A stretch of 64,000 nucleotides of DNA, taken from assembly GCA_026214975.1 (NCBI GenBank), contig CM047808.1, forward strand, positions 64,258,583 through 64,322,582. The letters run 5' to 3'. Below, piece after piece: positions 54,140-64,000 of this stretch. A program made the translations under genes and the position numbers. Position 1 is the stretch's first letter, and each line of letters opens with the position of its first letter. Source of the DNA: Gentiana macrophylla (taxonomy: Eukaryota; Streptophyta; Magnoliopsida; Gentianales; Gentianaceae). Below the pieces are notes generated by a model. That model saw nothing but the letters and a program-made list of their open reading frames with translations. It did no database searches and had not been told where the DNA came from.

Positions 54140-54970
54140 ACAAAATCAGGGGGAAAGGAAGGTTATTTCCCACTGATGAGGATTGGAAATTTTCTGAACC
54201 TCTTGCTAAAAGTGAAAAGAGCAATCATTCATAGCAGCGAACTTATCATAGATCTTAGCAGAATCATCAGTACAGAAGTCAGTATAGACCGCAGTACATA
54301 GTTGTTCATCACAGACAGCCGAATGATGGTTATTACTCAATTTTTAATAAAAGAAGGAAATATGGAAGTTAGTTTAGACCAAAAGACTTGAGAGAGCATA
54401 TAAATATGACACAATCCAGAAATAGACATTAGGGAAATTTAGCTTATATATATGATAATAAGTGCAATAATTTCCAAATGAGACCCTGTGGAAATATCCC
54501 AAATGTGGTACTTACAACTGACCCTTATGGACCCAAATAGAGTTGGGTACATAAAACTTATTAACTTTTTTTTGCAGGAAATATGGTATTTTGACAGTGG
54601 TTTCTCTAGACACATGACAAGGAGCAAAGATTGTTTGGTTGATTTTTAAGCTAAAGATGGTCCCAAAGTCAATTTTGGTGGAAAAGACAAACATGGCTAC
54701 ACAAGAGGTTATGGAAGCTTAATCAAAAATGGCTTAAAGATCATAAATGTAGCTTATGTTGAATGACTCAATTACAATCTACTCAGCATAAGTCAATTCT
54801 GTGACATGGGATACAGAGTTACCTTTGACAAAGAGTTTTGCATTGTCATAAGTGAAACTGCATATCAAGTAGTTCTTGCTAGCAAAAGGAAGGAAAATAT
54901 GTATGTTGTGGACTGGTCAACAGCTGTTTCAGAAACCCATTTACTGTGCATACCAAATCAGAAATCAGCT
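54140..54970 (+). pseudogene. C linker end and protease
   Basis: After B, the linker resumes and leads to the protease: YFDSGFSRHMTRSKD (54588-54630) with intact Asp-Ser-Gly and following HM motif, then GYTRGYGSLIKNGLKIINVAYVE. It is open except for a few stops (near 54650 and 54763) and matches A's broken protease. It ends at solo LTR N, just before the GAG-pre-integrase motif. Confidence 0.75.
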
Positions 54971-56806
54971 TGCTAGTAATATGATCCGCAACGAAAGTGA
55001 TTTAAGGATCTAGATCTATAATTTACAAATAATAAAATAACTAGATCTACTCTACAATGGGGTTGTAGAACATACATCTTGGATCTCAAAATCCAAGTAG
55101 AAGAACTGCAATAGGAAGAATAAAAGATGGTGTGAAGAGCACCACGATCTTCCGCACGTGTGATCCGATCAACTCCCTGTGGAAGGAAATCCTCGTCTCG
55201 AATCCTTCCGATATGCTACTTGGAAAACCTCCAAGGTTTTCCCTCTTACTCCCTTTGGCCGAAATTTAACCTTTCTTTCTCTAAGAGATGAAAGTCGAAA
55301 TTTGTGTATGTGTGTGTATGAGTTGGGAAAAGCCTCTTTATATAGGAGAGCTCTTCTTGTCCTCCAAGGATTTTATTTTGCCAAATAAATAAATCCAATA
55401 AATAAAAGATAATCCTAGAATATTCTAGAACAAATCCGGAATAGTAATTATCTTTATTTTTACAATAAAATATTTATCCAATAAATATTTTGTGCACATG
55501 TCTTATTAGTCCACAAGAAAACTAATTTCTTGTCCCCTAAGACACTCTTGTGGCCGAAAATTATTCCTTGTGACCTAGTCACAATAATTTCGACCATACA
55601 CACTAAATTGGGCCAAGATTATGAAAAATGTCTTTTTCACATATTTAATTATTTAGCCACCTAATTTAATAGTCCACTAAACAATTAATTAACATATCGT
55701 TTTAATTAAATTCTTGTAAGAACTAAATTAATATTATTAGGATTCGACGTCCGAGAATAGCTATTCTATATTGGAGGCACGTCGGGGACCATGGACTAAT
55801 AATCAGTGGCTCCGATAAATCAAATAAATAATTATCTTCTTAAGAATAATTATATTCGATAAATCATTCACAGAATATGCCACCTTAATCCCGTGATCGC
55901 ACTCCTCCGATTATGAGATTATATTTATCTCCTCACGAGAATGATAATAAGCGTCCATTGATATAATCATTACATATGGATTAATCCTCCATAGATTTCG
56001 CTCATTCTAAATCGAGGAAGTTACCGTTAACCCTTTTAGAACCTCTTATCCTTTTTTACCATTAACCCCCTAGTGATCAATTAATTTATACAACTCATCG
56101 GTAGCTAATCGATTGTAACATGAACTCGCACGATCGATCGGTTTCTAGGATTAACAAATAAGGGAACTGTCTATCTACTTCCATAAATGGAAGGAATGGA
56201 TTCCGTATCTGTGATAACACATACTAATCACTCAATCCAGTACAATGCCAAGATGGGGTAATTCAGATCACAGACCCAGTGTAATCCTTAACCGTCTAGT
56301 CAAACCTCAAACTGATTCAAGCAGTTGACTGTGATCACCTCAGGATTAAGATATATCCATAAATATGATCATCGATTGAATCGATAAGACTTCTCGATTA
56401 CGGAATTATATCGTGAATTCTAATCAAATCGGTCCAGCCCTATATGATATATCTATCATATATAAATGCCCCACTAGGTTCTCTTAACCGAAAGTCTGGA
56501 TAAGACAATCACACCTATTGTGTTCTGGGTGCATTAATAGCACGTTCAAGGAGAGACCCCATACTATTGATTAACTTCACTACGGGCTAATATTATTTTA
56601 AGTATATCTTCACTAACTCAATCCTCCCGTGTATATCCCATACACTGAGTTAAGTGATTACATAAGCGATATACTTTAGGGTTTTCTGTAGTGTAAATAC
56701 TATTGTCACATCGGTGAATTTGAGAATAATAAATATGAATAATAATATCATTTTGTTTATTAAATAAAATAATTACAAAATTGTCTTTCGGGCATTACAC
56801 CTAACA
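54971..56806 (-). mobile_element. Solo LTR N (copia-like), minus orientation
   Basis: 1,836 bp separating the protease and integrase of C. On the minus strand it starts TGTTAGGTGTAATGCC and ends ATTACTAGCA, so termini are TGTTAG and CTAGCA. It has no coding capacity, primer site or tract. The TSD is unclear: only GCT is shared immediately outside the ends. The copia assignment comes from the terminal style alone. Confidence 0.65.
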
Positions 56807-57660
56807 GCTATGGCACAAGAAACTGAGTCATCTCAACTTTGATAACATCAATCTTCTAGTAAAGAAAGATTTAGTAATTGGACTGCCGGAAATCTCTTAC
56901 GAGAAGGACAGTTTATGTGATGCTTGTAAAAAAGGAAAGCAAATTAAAGCAAGTTTCAAGACCATATCTCAGCATTCAACAACGAGAGTTTTATAACTAC
57001 TACACATGGATTTGTCTGGACCAGATACACCTATCAGTGTCAGTGGAAATAAGTATACATTGGTAGTGGTTGATGATTACTCAAGGTACACATAGGTAAT
57101 TTTCAAGAGTGAGACTAAGCCAAGACTCACAGAGCTGCTAAAGAGACTTCAAAATTAGGAAAGTGTTACGGTAGTAAAGATAATATTTGACAAAGGAACT
57201 GAATTTCCTAACAAGGTGATCATTGAATACTGTGGAGAAAATAGAGTATTACACCAACTTGCAGCAACAACAACACCTCAGCAAAATGGAGTTGCTGAAA
57301 GAAGAAACAGGACACTCAAAGAAGCCAGAAGAACAATGATTTGTGAATCTAAATTACCTGAAAGGTATTGGGCAGAAGTAGTAAACACAGCTTGTTATAC
57401 TCAAAATATAGTCCTAATGAAAAAAATATTGGAGAGAACACCTTATGAGATATAGAAGGGAAGGAAACCGAATGTCTTATACTTTCATGCTTTTTGAAGC
57501 AAATGCTTTATACATAACAATGGAAAAGATCAGCTCAAGACTTTTCAGCCCAAAGGTGATTAAGGAATATTCTTAGGATATTCAAGTGTTAGCCAAGCAT
57601 TCAGAGTTTTAAACAAAAGCACACTTAAGCATGAAGAATCAATACATGTGGTTTTTGATG
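56807..57660 (+). pseudogene. C integrase
   Basis: WHKKLSHLNFDNINLLVKKD, the CDACKKGKQIKASF finger, MDLSGP with the first Asp, VVVDDYSRYT, FDKGTEF in place of the second Asp motif, QQNGVAERRNRTLKEA with the catalytic Glu, and ERYWAEVVNTACYTQN. C-terminal pieces include FLGYSSVSQAFRVLNK. At least six in-frame stops are visible but few frameshifts. It is clearly homologous to A's integrase. Confidence 0.85.
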
Positions 57661-58798
57661 AACCAAATTTTGCTGGTGATACAATTGAAGACAAACTAGA
57701 ACTAGTTTCTAAACCTCAATCACACAAGACTCCAAAGTCAGTTTATGTTGATATGGGAAGGTTAAGATTATCAGAATCTTCAGATCAAGATCATTCTCAA
57801 TTACCAACAACTGAACCTATAGTTGAACAACTAGTACAAAATGAAACTGATCCTACACAAGATCAAGAAAATCAAGCTCAAACAGATCAGAATCCAGAAG
57901 TTGAATTTCATGAAGAACCAGTTCATGAAGATCAAGACCCTATTTTGCGACCCCTAATTCATCAATGGATGAGAGATCATCCTTAGGATGAAGTAATTGG
58001 TGATTTTCAACAAGAAGTTCACACAAGAAATCAGTTAGATGCAATGATATCATTCTTTCTATCTCAAGCTGAACCAAAAGAGATAAAAGAAGTTTTGAAA
58101 GATCCAGACTGAATACTAGCCATGCAGAAAGAACTCAATGAATTTGAAAGAAATCAAGTATGGGAATTAGTTGAGAGACCTGATCATGCAAATATAATTG
58201 GCATTAAATGGGTCTTCAGAAACAAACTTGATGAAGATGGAAACATTGTTAGAAATAAAGCAAGAATTGTGGACAAAGGATATTCACAAGCTGAAGAAAT
58301 AGACTTTGATGACACTTATGCTCTAAAAACAAGGTTGGAAGCAATCATATTGTTTCTTGCATTTGCAGTACACAAGAAGTTCATAGTTTACCAAATGAAT
58401 GTTAAAAGTGCATTCTTGAATGGAATAGTTGAAAAAGAAGTATATGTGCAACAACCACCTGATTTTGAAATCAAAGATCATGAAGACAAAATTTTCAGAC
58501 ATAGAAAATAAATATATGGACTAAAACAGGCACCCAGAGCGGGGTATGAAACTCTATCACAGTTTCCAGTTGACAATGGTTTATCAAAGGAACCATTGAC
58601 AAGACTTTGATCAGAATGAAAATGGGTGAAAGTACACTTCTTGTTCAGATATATATGGATGACATTATTTTTGGATCATAGAATCAACAACTTTCTGAGA
58701 AATTTGCAATTTTAATGAAGAGCAAATTTCAGATGAGTATGATGGGTGAATTAAATTATTTCATTGGATTACAAGTGAAGCAAATGGACAATGGAATC
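57648..58798 (+). pseudogene. C reverse transcriptase, 3' end lost
   Basis: 57648-57986 is the Gln/Glu-rich linker. 58122-58511 carries MQKELNEFERNQVWELVERP, GIKWVFRNKLDEDG, MNVKSAFLNGIVEKEVYVQQPP. Beyond a stop come KQAPRAGYETLSQF and YMDDIIFGS, where the catalytic box reads YMDD (Val to Met, still permissible). The frame ends in NYFIGLQVKQMDNGI at 58798, where L is inserted. RNase H is absent from the window. Confidence 0.8.
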
Positions 58799-60900
58799 TG
58801 ATCGCATGTAAGTCGCTTGATACTAGCAAGAGTACTTGGTCAATCGTAGTATAGCAAGGGCGAGTCAAGGTCTATCTCATAGAGACAATGCAACTCAAGC
58901 ATAAACAAACTCAATCTAATTGAGATGGCAAATATGGTCATTGACCAATAGTAACAGAAAAACAAACATGGTATTCCTCTCCACCCCCACCTACCTACTA
59001 ACTTGGCATAGTTAATCCTTATGTTTACTTTCCCCATATAATTTCCTTAAATGAGTCAAACGTTTAAATTCAGTTTAGCTACGGGTGCATCTCCTACTCC
59101 TATCTACTTCTATTTGCAAGGACAACAGACAATCTATACGCAACTGTCCTTCTTCGTTGGTTGTATCAGCCCATACGTAGTAAGATCTAGAGATGCCAGA
59201 ACAAGACCGAAAACCTACCTAAGCAGCTATCGACAATGACTAGCACGTTCCTAGGAATCCATGAAGACTATGTCCCAACTAACACTTCACCTTCCAAGTC
59301 CTTCATGTTAATTTACGATACGTATATTAGATTGGACAGACCTAAGTAATCGTTTTAATTAATCCTGTCGATCAACGTAGACGACGCTGAATCTCAGATT
59401 AGGGTTTCTAAATATTGCCTCAGTAAATCGGTATAGACCGCCGATTTACATGGAGTGGCGGTTCCTACTCTGGAATCTACATTGCATCGTATTGATTAAT
59501 TCAAGTAAATTATGGAATTGTTAAACATGCAAATTAACTATAACACGTAAATACAGGTAGATCTACCATAATAAAAACATAGAGGAACATTCAAAGCTTT
59601 ATACCTTCGGTTATGGAGATCTAGCTCGATTTACTCAAGCTAGAGATGGCGTGGAAGGGAGGAAACCAAAAAATAGATCACCAAAAGCTAAAGAAACTTT
59701 ATTTCATCAACTTCATCAATGTATATGAAATTTTATAATAATGTATGATGATGTATTGTTTTATTCTTGTTGCAATCAGTTCTACGGCTCTATATAGATA
59801 CAATAGCCGAATTATGACTCAAATAAACCCTAACCAACCGAGTAGATGGGGCAGACTTCGATTTCTTGTCTTCTAAGGCCTCGATAAATCGGGCCTAGCC
59901 AACGGTTAATCGGGCCAGTTTTACTTCCTTTTTTCTGGCAGATCTCTTCTTGAACTTTCTCTACTTGGCCCAATGTCTTTCTTTCAGCCCATATCTGTCC
60001 TTAGCTGCTCTAGATTTTGGTACATCCTGAAAAGTGTATACAACAAGATGAAACAGTACCAAATCTACGGGATAATAACATAGATGCATAATCGTAAAAC
60101 TAGGAACATACACAATGCATTAAACACATATTCCATATACTAATGAGCCTATATATCCCCTCTTGAGCACGATTCGGGGTAAATAAAGGTATAATTAATG
60201 GTAATATTCAGGACGTTATCAACTATCCCCCACTTAGCTTTTGATCATCCGGAGCAAAAAGGCATAAAAAATGAAATCCTGACCAATATACAAGTTAATT
60301 AAAAATGGCTATGCTTCACAAAGTCAAGATCAAGATCATGTCAACACATATCCATAAGTAACTCATTAAACAATATTCATGTCATGAACCAATGTGTGTG
60401 AGCAATAACTCCTCGATCTTTAGTAATACAGACAATCTCATTACGTCGACCCACAGTCGAACTAACCAGTCACGAACATACTTTTCCCTTTATGTCATTT
60501 ATTTTATTAATTGATTTTCTTTTATTGCTTAGGTCAAGTCAATTGTGCAAGGCGGATCGAGAACCGAGTATTACTCTTAGGCTCACGTTTATCGGTCTAT
60601 TTTATACAAGGGTCGTGTGTCTTACGCTCCATCGACTCTGCTTTGCCAAAGAGAATTTTGATATATATATACTGTGCAAATTATTTCTCTTTCTTGGTGG
60701 GTGAACGCTCATAATTTTATCGATCCTCACGGCCCCACTCTTGATAAACTACCGAATCCATAATTCCTTAGCCCTTGTAAAAACCACAACGTGACCCAAA
60801 TGACCATAGGTAAAACAAAATTCGAGATAAAGCTAGGGTAAACTCTAGTTAAAGTAATGCGCTATCTACTACACACCAAGGAATGTAAGTAATACGTTTT
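58799..60900 (-). mobile_element. Element L: Athila-like 3' LTR and 3' UTR, minus strand
   Basis: LTR 58799-60221 (1,423 bp; minus strand TGATAACGTCC to TGCGATCA), same family as D. It is preceded in element orientation by GCTAAGTGGGGGATAGT, an intact polypurine tract (complement at 60222-60238). 60239-60900 is its AT-rich 3' UTR, without coding. The element is interrupted at 60901 by E. The telo-box complement AAACCCTAA is at 59825-59833 and the TATA region near 59790-59797. Confidence 0.85.
60222..60238 (-). other. Polypurine tract of L
   Basis: The plus strand ACTATCCCCCACTTAGC gives GCTAAGTGGGGGATAGT on the minus strand, directly before the LTR. It serves as the reference for the decayed tract of B. 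Confidence 0.8.
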
Positions 60901-62716
60901 TGTTGGTCCCTTGGAAAGGCTAACACAAGTTTAGAGGGGTGGTGAATAAACTTGTCCCCAAAAACCAACTGAATCTTGACTAGATTGAGTTCAGCTTTAA
61001 ACTTGTGTGGAGTTAAGTGAACTTAGCTGAGTATAAGTCAAGACTGATTTATCCTTCACTGAGTTAACCAGCAGCGGATTATATTAATCCTTTATATGAA
61101 ACTAGAGTTTATCTGTTTGTCTAGATTAAATACATGTTGTGCTGACTCAGTTTCTTATGTTTGCAGAGTCTGTGATCAGGTCCCATGAAAACTAAGATGC
61201 CGTATTTAAATGTGTAAAGTGAGTAAGTAAATAAGACATAAATTATAGAGGTTCCAGGTGGTGTAATCATGTACGTCCTCTGTTCCCCTGTGATGTAGGA
61301 GGCCAAATTCACTATGTTCTTGAGGTTTACAGTTACAAGCCACAAAGTAAATTTAAACACTGAATGTCCTTCACTAATCCCTAGCTTCACAATCTTCTAT
61401 CTTTAGTCTTCAATATATGGAATTGCTGTTTGAACTAAGCTTGCTACACTAGTCCTTGAAGGGTGGGATTGCCTCTTCACCAGCTCGACACAAACACAGT
61501 CTTCCTGACTGGACTCAACTGTCCTTCACACTTTCTTGGTGTTTCACAGTCTAAACCTTTGATGAAATCAAAGTTGAGACTTGAATCAATAACTATGATT
61601 CAACTTTTGTTTCGAGCTTCTTCTTCTATTTGTATATGATATATGCTCAGGCTCTATTTTTCTTCAAATGATTGATCTTGATCTATCGTTGAATCCTTAT
61701 GAACACTTGAATATTTCTTGATCTTGCAATATAGAAATTAGCAAGAGTTCATTTGATTCACTTTCCCCCTTACTTGAATCTATCTTGATTAATTTTACCT
61801 TAGAACTCTTCACTTCTTCTTGAGATAGAAGTGACCTATTTTTAAGGGGTTTTCAACGGTTAGATGAATTTGAATGTTTGAATTTGAATCCCAATATCCA
61901 TTGGTGGTCCTGTTTACATCTGATAAATGTCAGTGTCCTTTCTGACAATTCTGTTCAACCAATGAAATCTCCTATTTTATAACGGTCAGATTCTCTTCAA
62001 TTTTTCCTGACCTCAGCATGAAAACTGGTCTTAGTCAGTTTTCAGCTTAAGAGCATTAACTGAGTTTTTACTCTTCTTCAAAAAGGTCAGTACTCTATTT
62101 TTCGTCTGATTATAATTGACTTAATCAGAGTAGACCATAATTCACAAATCAGCTAGGATATCATTGTCCTTATGTATCTTAGGTAACATACAAGATCCAC
62201 AAAGTCAGTTCAGGTCATCACAATCTTGCCTCAATTCTAACTTTATAGTCTCGGCTTTTAACTTGCATAACTAAGTTTGAACCCTCAGTTCTTCGATCTT
62301 CAACAACTGAGTCCGTGTCCCTCAGTTCTTCATCCACTGATTTTGTTCCCTCAGTCTTCTACTTTTAGGTAAGTCAACCGAGTCTGTGTCTCTCAGCGAA
62401 CTTACCTTTTTCAGTTCTTCAATTGGTGTATTCTGAGTCAGTTTTCTGAACTGATATATCTTCAGTTGTAAACTCAGTATTCTTAGTAACATCAAGTCAA
62501 TTTCTCGTATTCTCAGTTCTGATCCTAGAACTATTACAGTGCTTGTCTAATTTTACCTATACAAATATCAGACTCTAATAAATCATAAACATTGATTTCT
62601 AGACATCTTTTTGTTTTGCACTATAACAACAAGTTATGACACTTCATCAATGGGGTTAAGAACAGTAATTAAGTAACTGATGAATCATCATCAAAACATA
62701 AATTTTATTTGCAACA
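60901..62716 (-). repeat. 3' LTR of E
   Basis: 1,816 bp, similar to 42167-43987 on the opposite strand (for example CTCTAAACTTGTGT and its flanks; GTGATGTAGGAGG near 61295). TG and CA ends are intact. Confidence 0.9.
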
Positions 62717-62869
62717 ATTTCCCTCTTTTTGATGATGTCAATACCCTCCTTAAAAGAAATGCAAAAAGATAAGGACAGAATAAAATAACAAACGCAAAGA
62801 ACTGAGAAATTGAGATTTTATTGATGTATAGAGTTACAACGTATTAGAAAACAAATACATGAAAAGAAA

Positions 62870-64000
62870 CTAAGTTCCAGCTACTTTTCTTATCCCTTGA
62901 TCAGCTTCACTTGTGTTGTTGTCAAAGATTTCAGCAATTTCTCTCATAGCAGCATTCGCTGTCGTGCTCTCGATTCCATTGATGTTTGCCCATATGTTCC
63001 ATGAATCTGACATGCTATGTTTGCTGAAAAACTTGATTTTGAACAATATAGCAAATACAAATACGGTTCTCCTCAATCTTTCACTTGTGGCTGTTTTCAG
63101 TATGTCTTGAACGAACTAAGGTTCAGTCTTTTCAACTTTGTCTGAAGCCTTATCTAGAGCACCATTTCTCTCCCATTTGCCCAGTTTGTGCCAATAGTGC
63201 ACAAGAATCTTTTGCATGCTTAGAAAAGTCTTTAAGGATTGTTCCCTTGATTCACCTTCCTGAGTGGGTAGCTCTTTGAAAACATTATACATCTGTGAAT
63301 CTCGACCAAGTATTTTCTCAGTTAGTTCTGAGAACTTTGCAATCAGCTCCATCTCTTCATCCGTCATGTCTCCTCTGGCTTTCTTCAGTTCAACCAGTTT
63401 TCCATCAATGCTTTCAAGAACTTGCGGCATTTCAAGTGCATTGAATTTTAACTGATCCAGACTTTCCCCCTTATTGACATCATCATTATTGATAAAGCTC
63501 CTGGTGTAAGAATTCAGGTGCTGCTGGTTTGATGCCAATATAGTGTGTGCAACAATTGAGTCTTTCATTGCATTCTCCAATAGAATCAATCTGTCAACCA
63601 CATTGTTAAGAATGCCTTCCAATCTTCCTTGTGTTTCAGTTTCCCTCGCATCGGTTTCGATGTTAGTTTTGCGAATTTCGATCAATGTGTTGTGGCAGTC
63701 CTCTTTGACACTGTTCAATCTCATTTCCATGTTGACTCTTTAATGTTTTTTTTCCTCCATGGACTTTAACACTTTTCCAAAGACACTTAGATCATCTTTT
63801 TTAATACTTACAAACTCATTAAAATAGAATTTGATGGTCTCAGCTTGTGTAGGCACTTCATTTTTGGATTCAGCTTTCTTCTCTTCAGTTTTATCCTTTT
63901 TACCTCCATGTACATTCTCAACTTCAATTTGTGACTTCCTCGCAACAATCTCAGCTGTTTTTATTTCTTTGAGAGGAGTAGAAGAAATTTGATTCAGCTT
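62870..64000 (-). pseudogene. E third ORF, C-terminal part, two in-frame stops
   Basis: One minus-strand frame is open from the window edge to 62870 except for TAA at 63740-63742 and a stop at 63116-63118. The upstream part is Lys/Glu-rich. Then come coiled-coil-like blocks (ILNNVVDRLILLENAMKD), ASNQQHLNS shared with J, a KFSELTEKILG helix, YWHKLGKWERNG shared with J, and a final segment with two short hydrophobic patches (VFVFAILFKI), too weak for a firm membrane call. Function unknown. No frameshifts are visible over about 375 codons. Confidence 0.65.

Larger units (their letters stand above)
42167..58798 (+). mobile_element. Element C: SIRE-like Ty1-copia, plus strand, truncated in RT
   Basis: 5' LTR, primer site, gag, linker, protease, integrase and RT in plus orientation. 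It is interrupted by Athila B (45843-54134) and solo LTR N (54971-56806), and broken at 58799 by Athila L. Without these it provides about 6.5 kb of the element. It is the same family as A, J and E by gag, pol and LTR ends. Its 3' half probably lies beyond 64000. Confidence 0.85.
60901..64000 (-). mobile_element. Element E: SIRE-like copia, 3' part (runs off window)
   Basis: 3' LTR 60901-62716 in minus orientation (plus strand TGTTGGTCCCTTGG to TTTGCAACA), polypurine tract complement ATTTCCCTCTTTTTGA at 62717-62732, then the third ORF to the window edge. It matches J at the LTR end, tract and ORF, and C in the LTR. Pol lies outside. Confidence 0.9.

Noticed and set aside
54961..56811. A 5-bp TSD for solo LTR N (CAGCT)
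   Set aside because: CAGCT on both sides would need the element to end in TAA; with TG...CA ends only GCT is shared. Left unresolved.
63085..63279. Plus-strand ORFs in the E third-ORF region
   Set aside because: The opposite frame is open for hundreds of codons and shares conserved blocks with J; the plus-strand ORFs are shadows.

Overview
This window looks like gene-poor heterochromatin from a flowering plant, probably a eudicot. I see no host gene, tRNA, rRNA or CRISPR array that I can support. Almost every base belongs to LTR retrotransposons. The plant assignment rests on lineage-specific element structure: large Ty1-copia elements of SIRE/Maximus type with a third ORF after pol, Athila-type and Tat-type Ty3-gypsy elements with tRNA-Asp or related primer sites and an archaeal-type RNase H, and a Tourist-like MITE.

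Layout. 1-1006 is the 3' part of a SIRE-like copia LTR. A Ty3-gypsy-like long LTR remnant (here 'K', minus orientation) is cut into pieces at 1007-1212, 6003-6374, 13336-13638 and 19373-19972 by three insertions: element H (1213-6002, Tat-type gypsy, TSD TCCCA), element G (6375-13335, minus-strand copia with short LTRs, TSD GGCCC, itself split by solo LTR F at 10164-12258), and element I (13639-19372, a 5.7-kb element with no coding capacity and hairpin-rich tandem arrays). K abuts, and probably entered, the 3' LTR of copia fragment J (19973 to about 22390). J sits beside an Athila-like remnant M (22391-22736 and 37010-37830), which is split by the large SIRE-like copia element A (22737-37009, minus strand, 14.3 kb, near-matching TSD). 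A MITE sits inside the gag of A at 34316-34844.

To the right, an Athila-type LTR D (37831-40635, containing solo LTR O) with primer site and a protease fragment is interrupted by copia element C (42167-58798, plus strand). C contains a TSD-bounded, internally deleted Athila element B (45843-54134, TSD GAATT) and a solo LTR N (54971-56806). C is broken at 58799 by minus-strand Athila 3' LTR L, which is interrupted at 60901 by another minus-strand SIRE-like element E that runs off the window. The nests are about five levels deep on both sides.

No copy appears able to transpose by itself: all pol genes carry stops, frameshifts, deletions or lost catalytic residues. The most interesting signals are non-coding: an 11-copy 57-bp array in which each unit holds a cUUCGg-type hairpin and a second hairpin; a dispersed palindrome around GGTCGACC in B; twin perfect hairpins in F; a telo-box plus TATA module shared by several unrelated gypsy LTRs; a nearly G-free 300-nt leader before the Athila ORF3; and a third ORF in the copia elements that looks nuclear rather than envelope-like. 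Family names are from motif recognition; no database search was possible.
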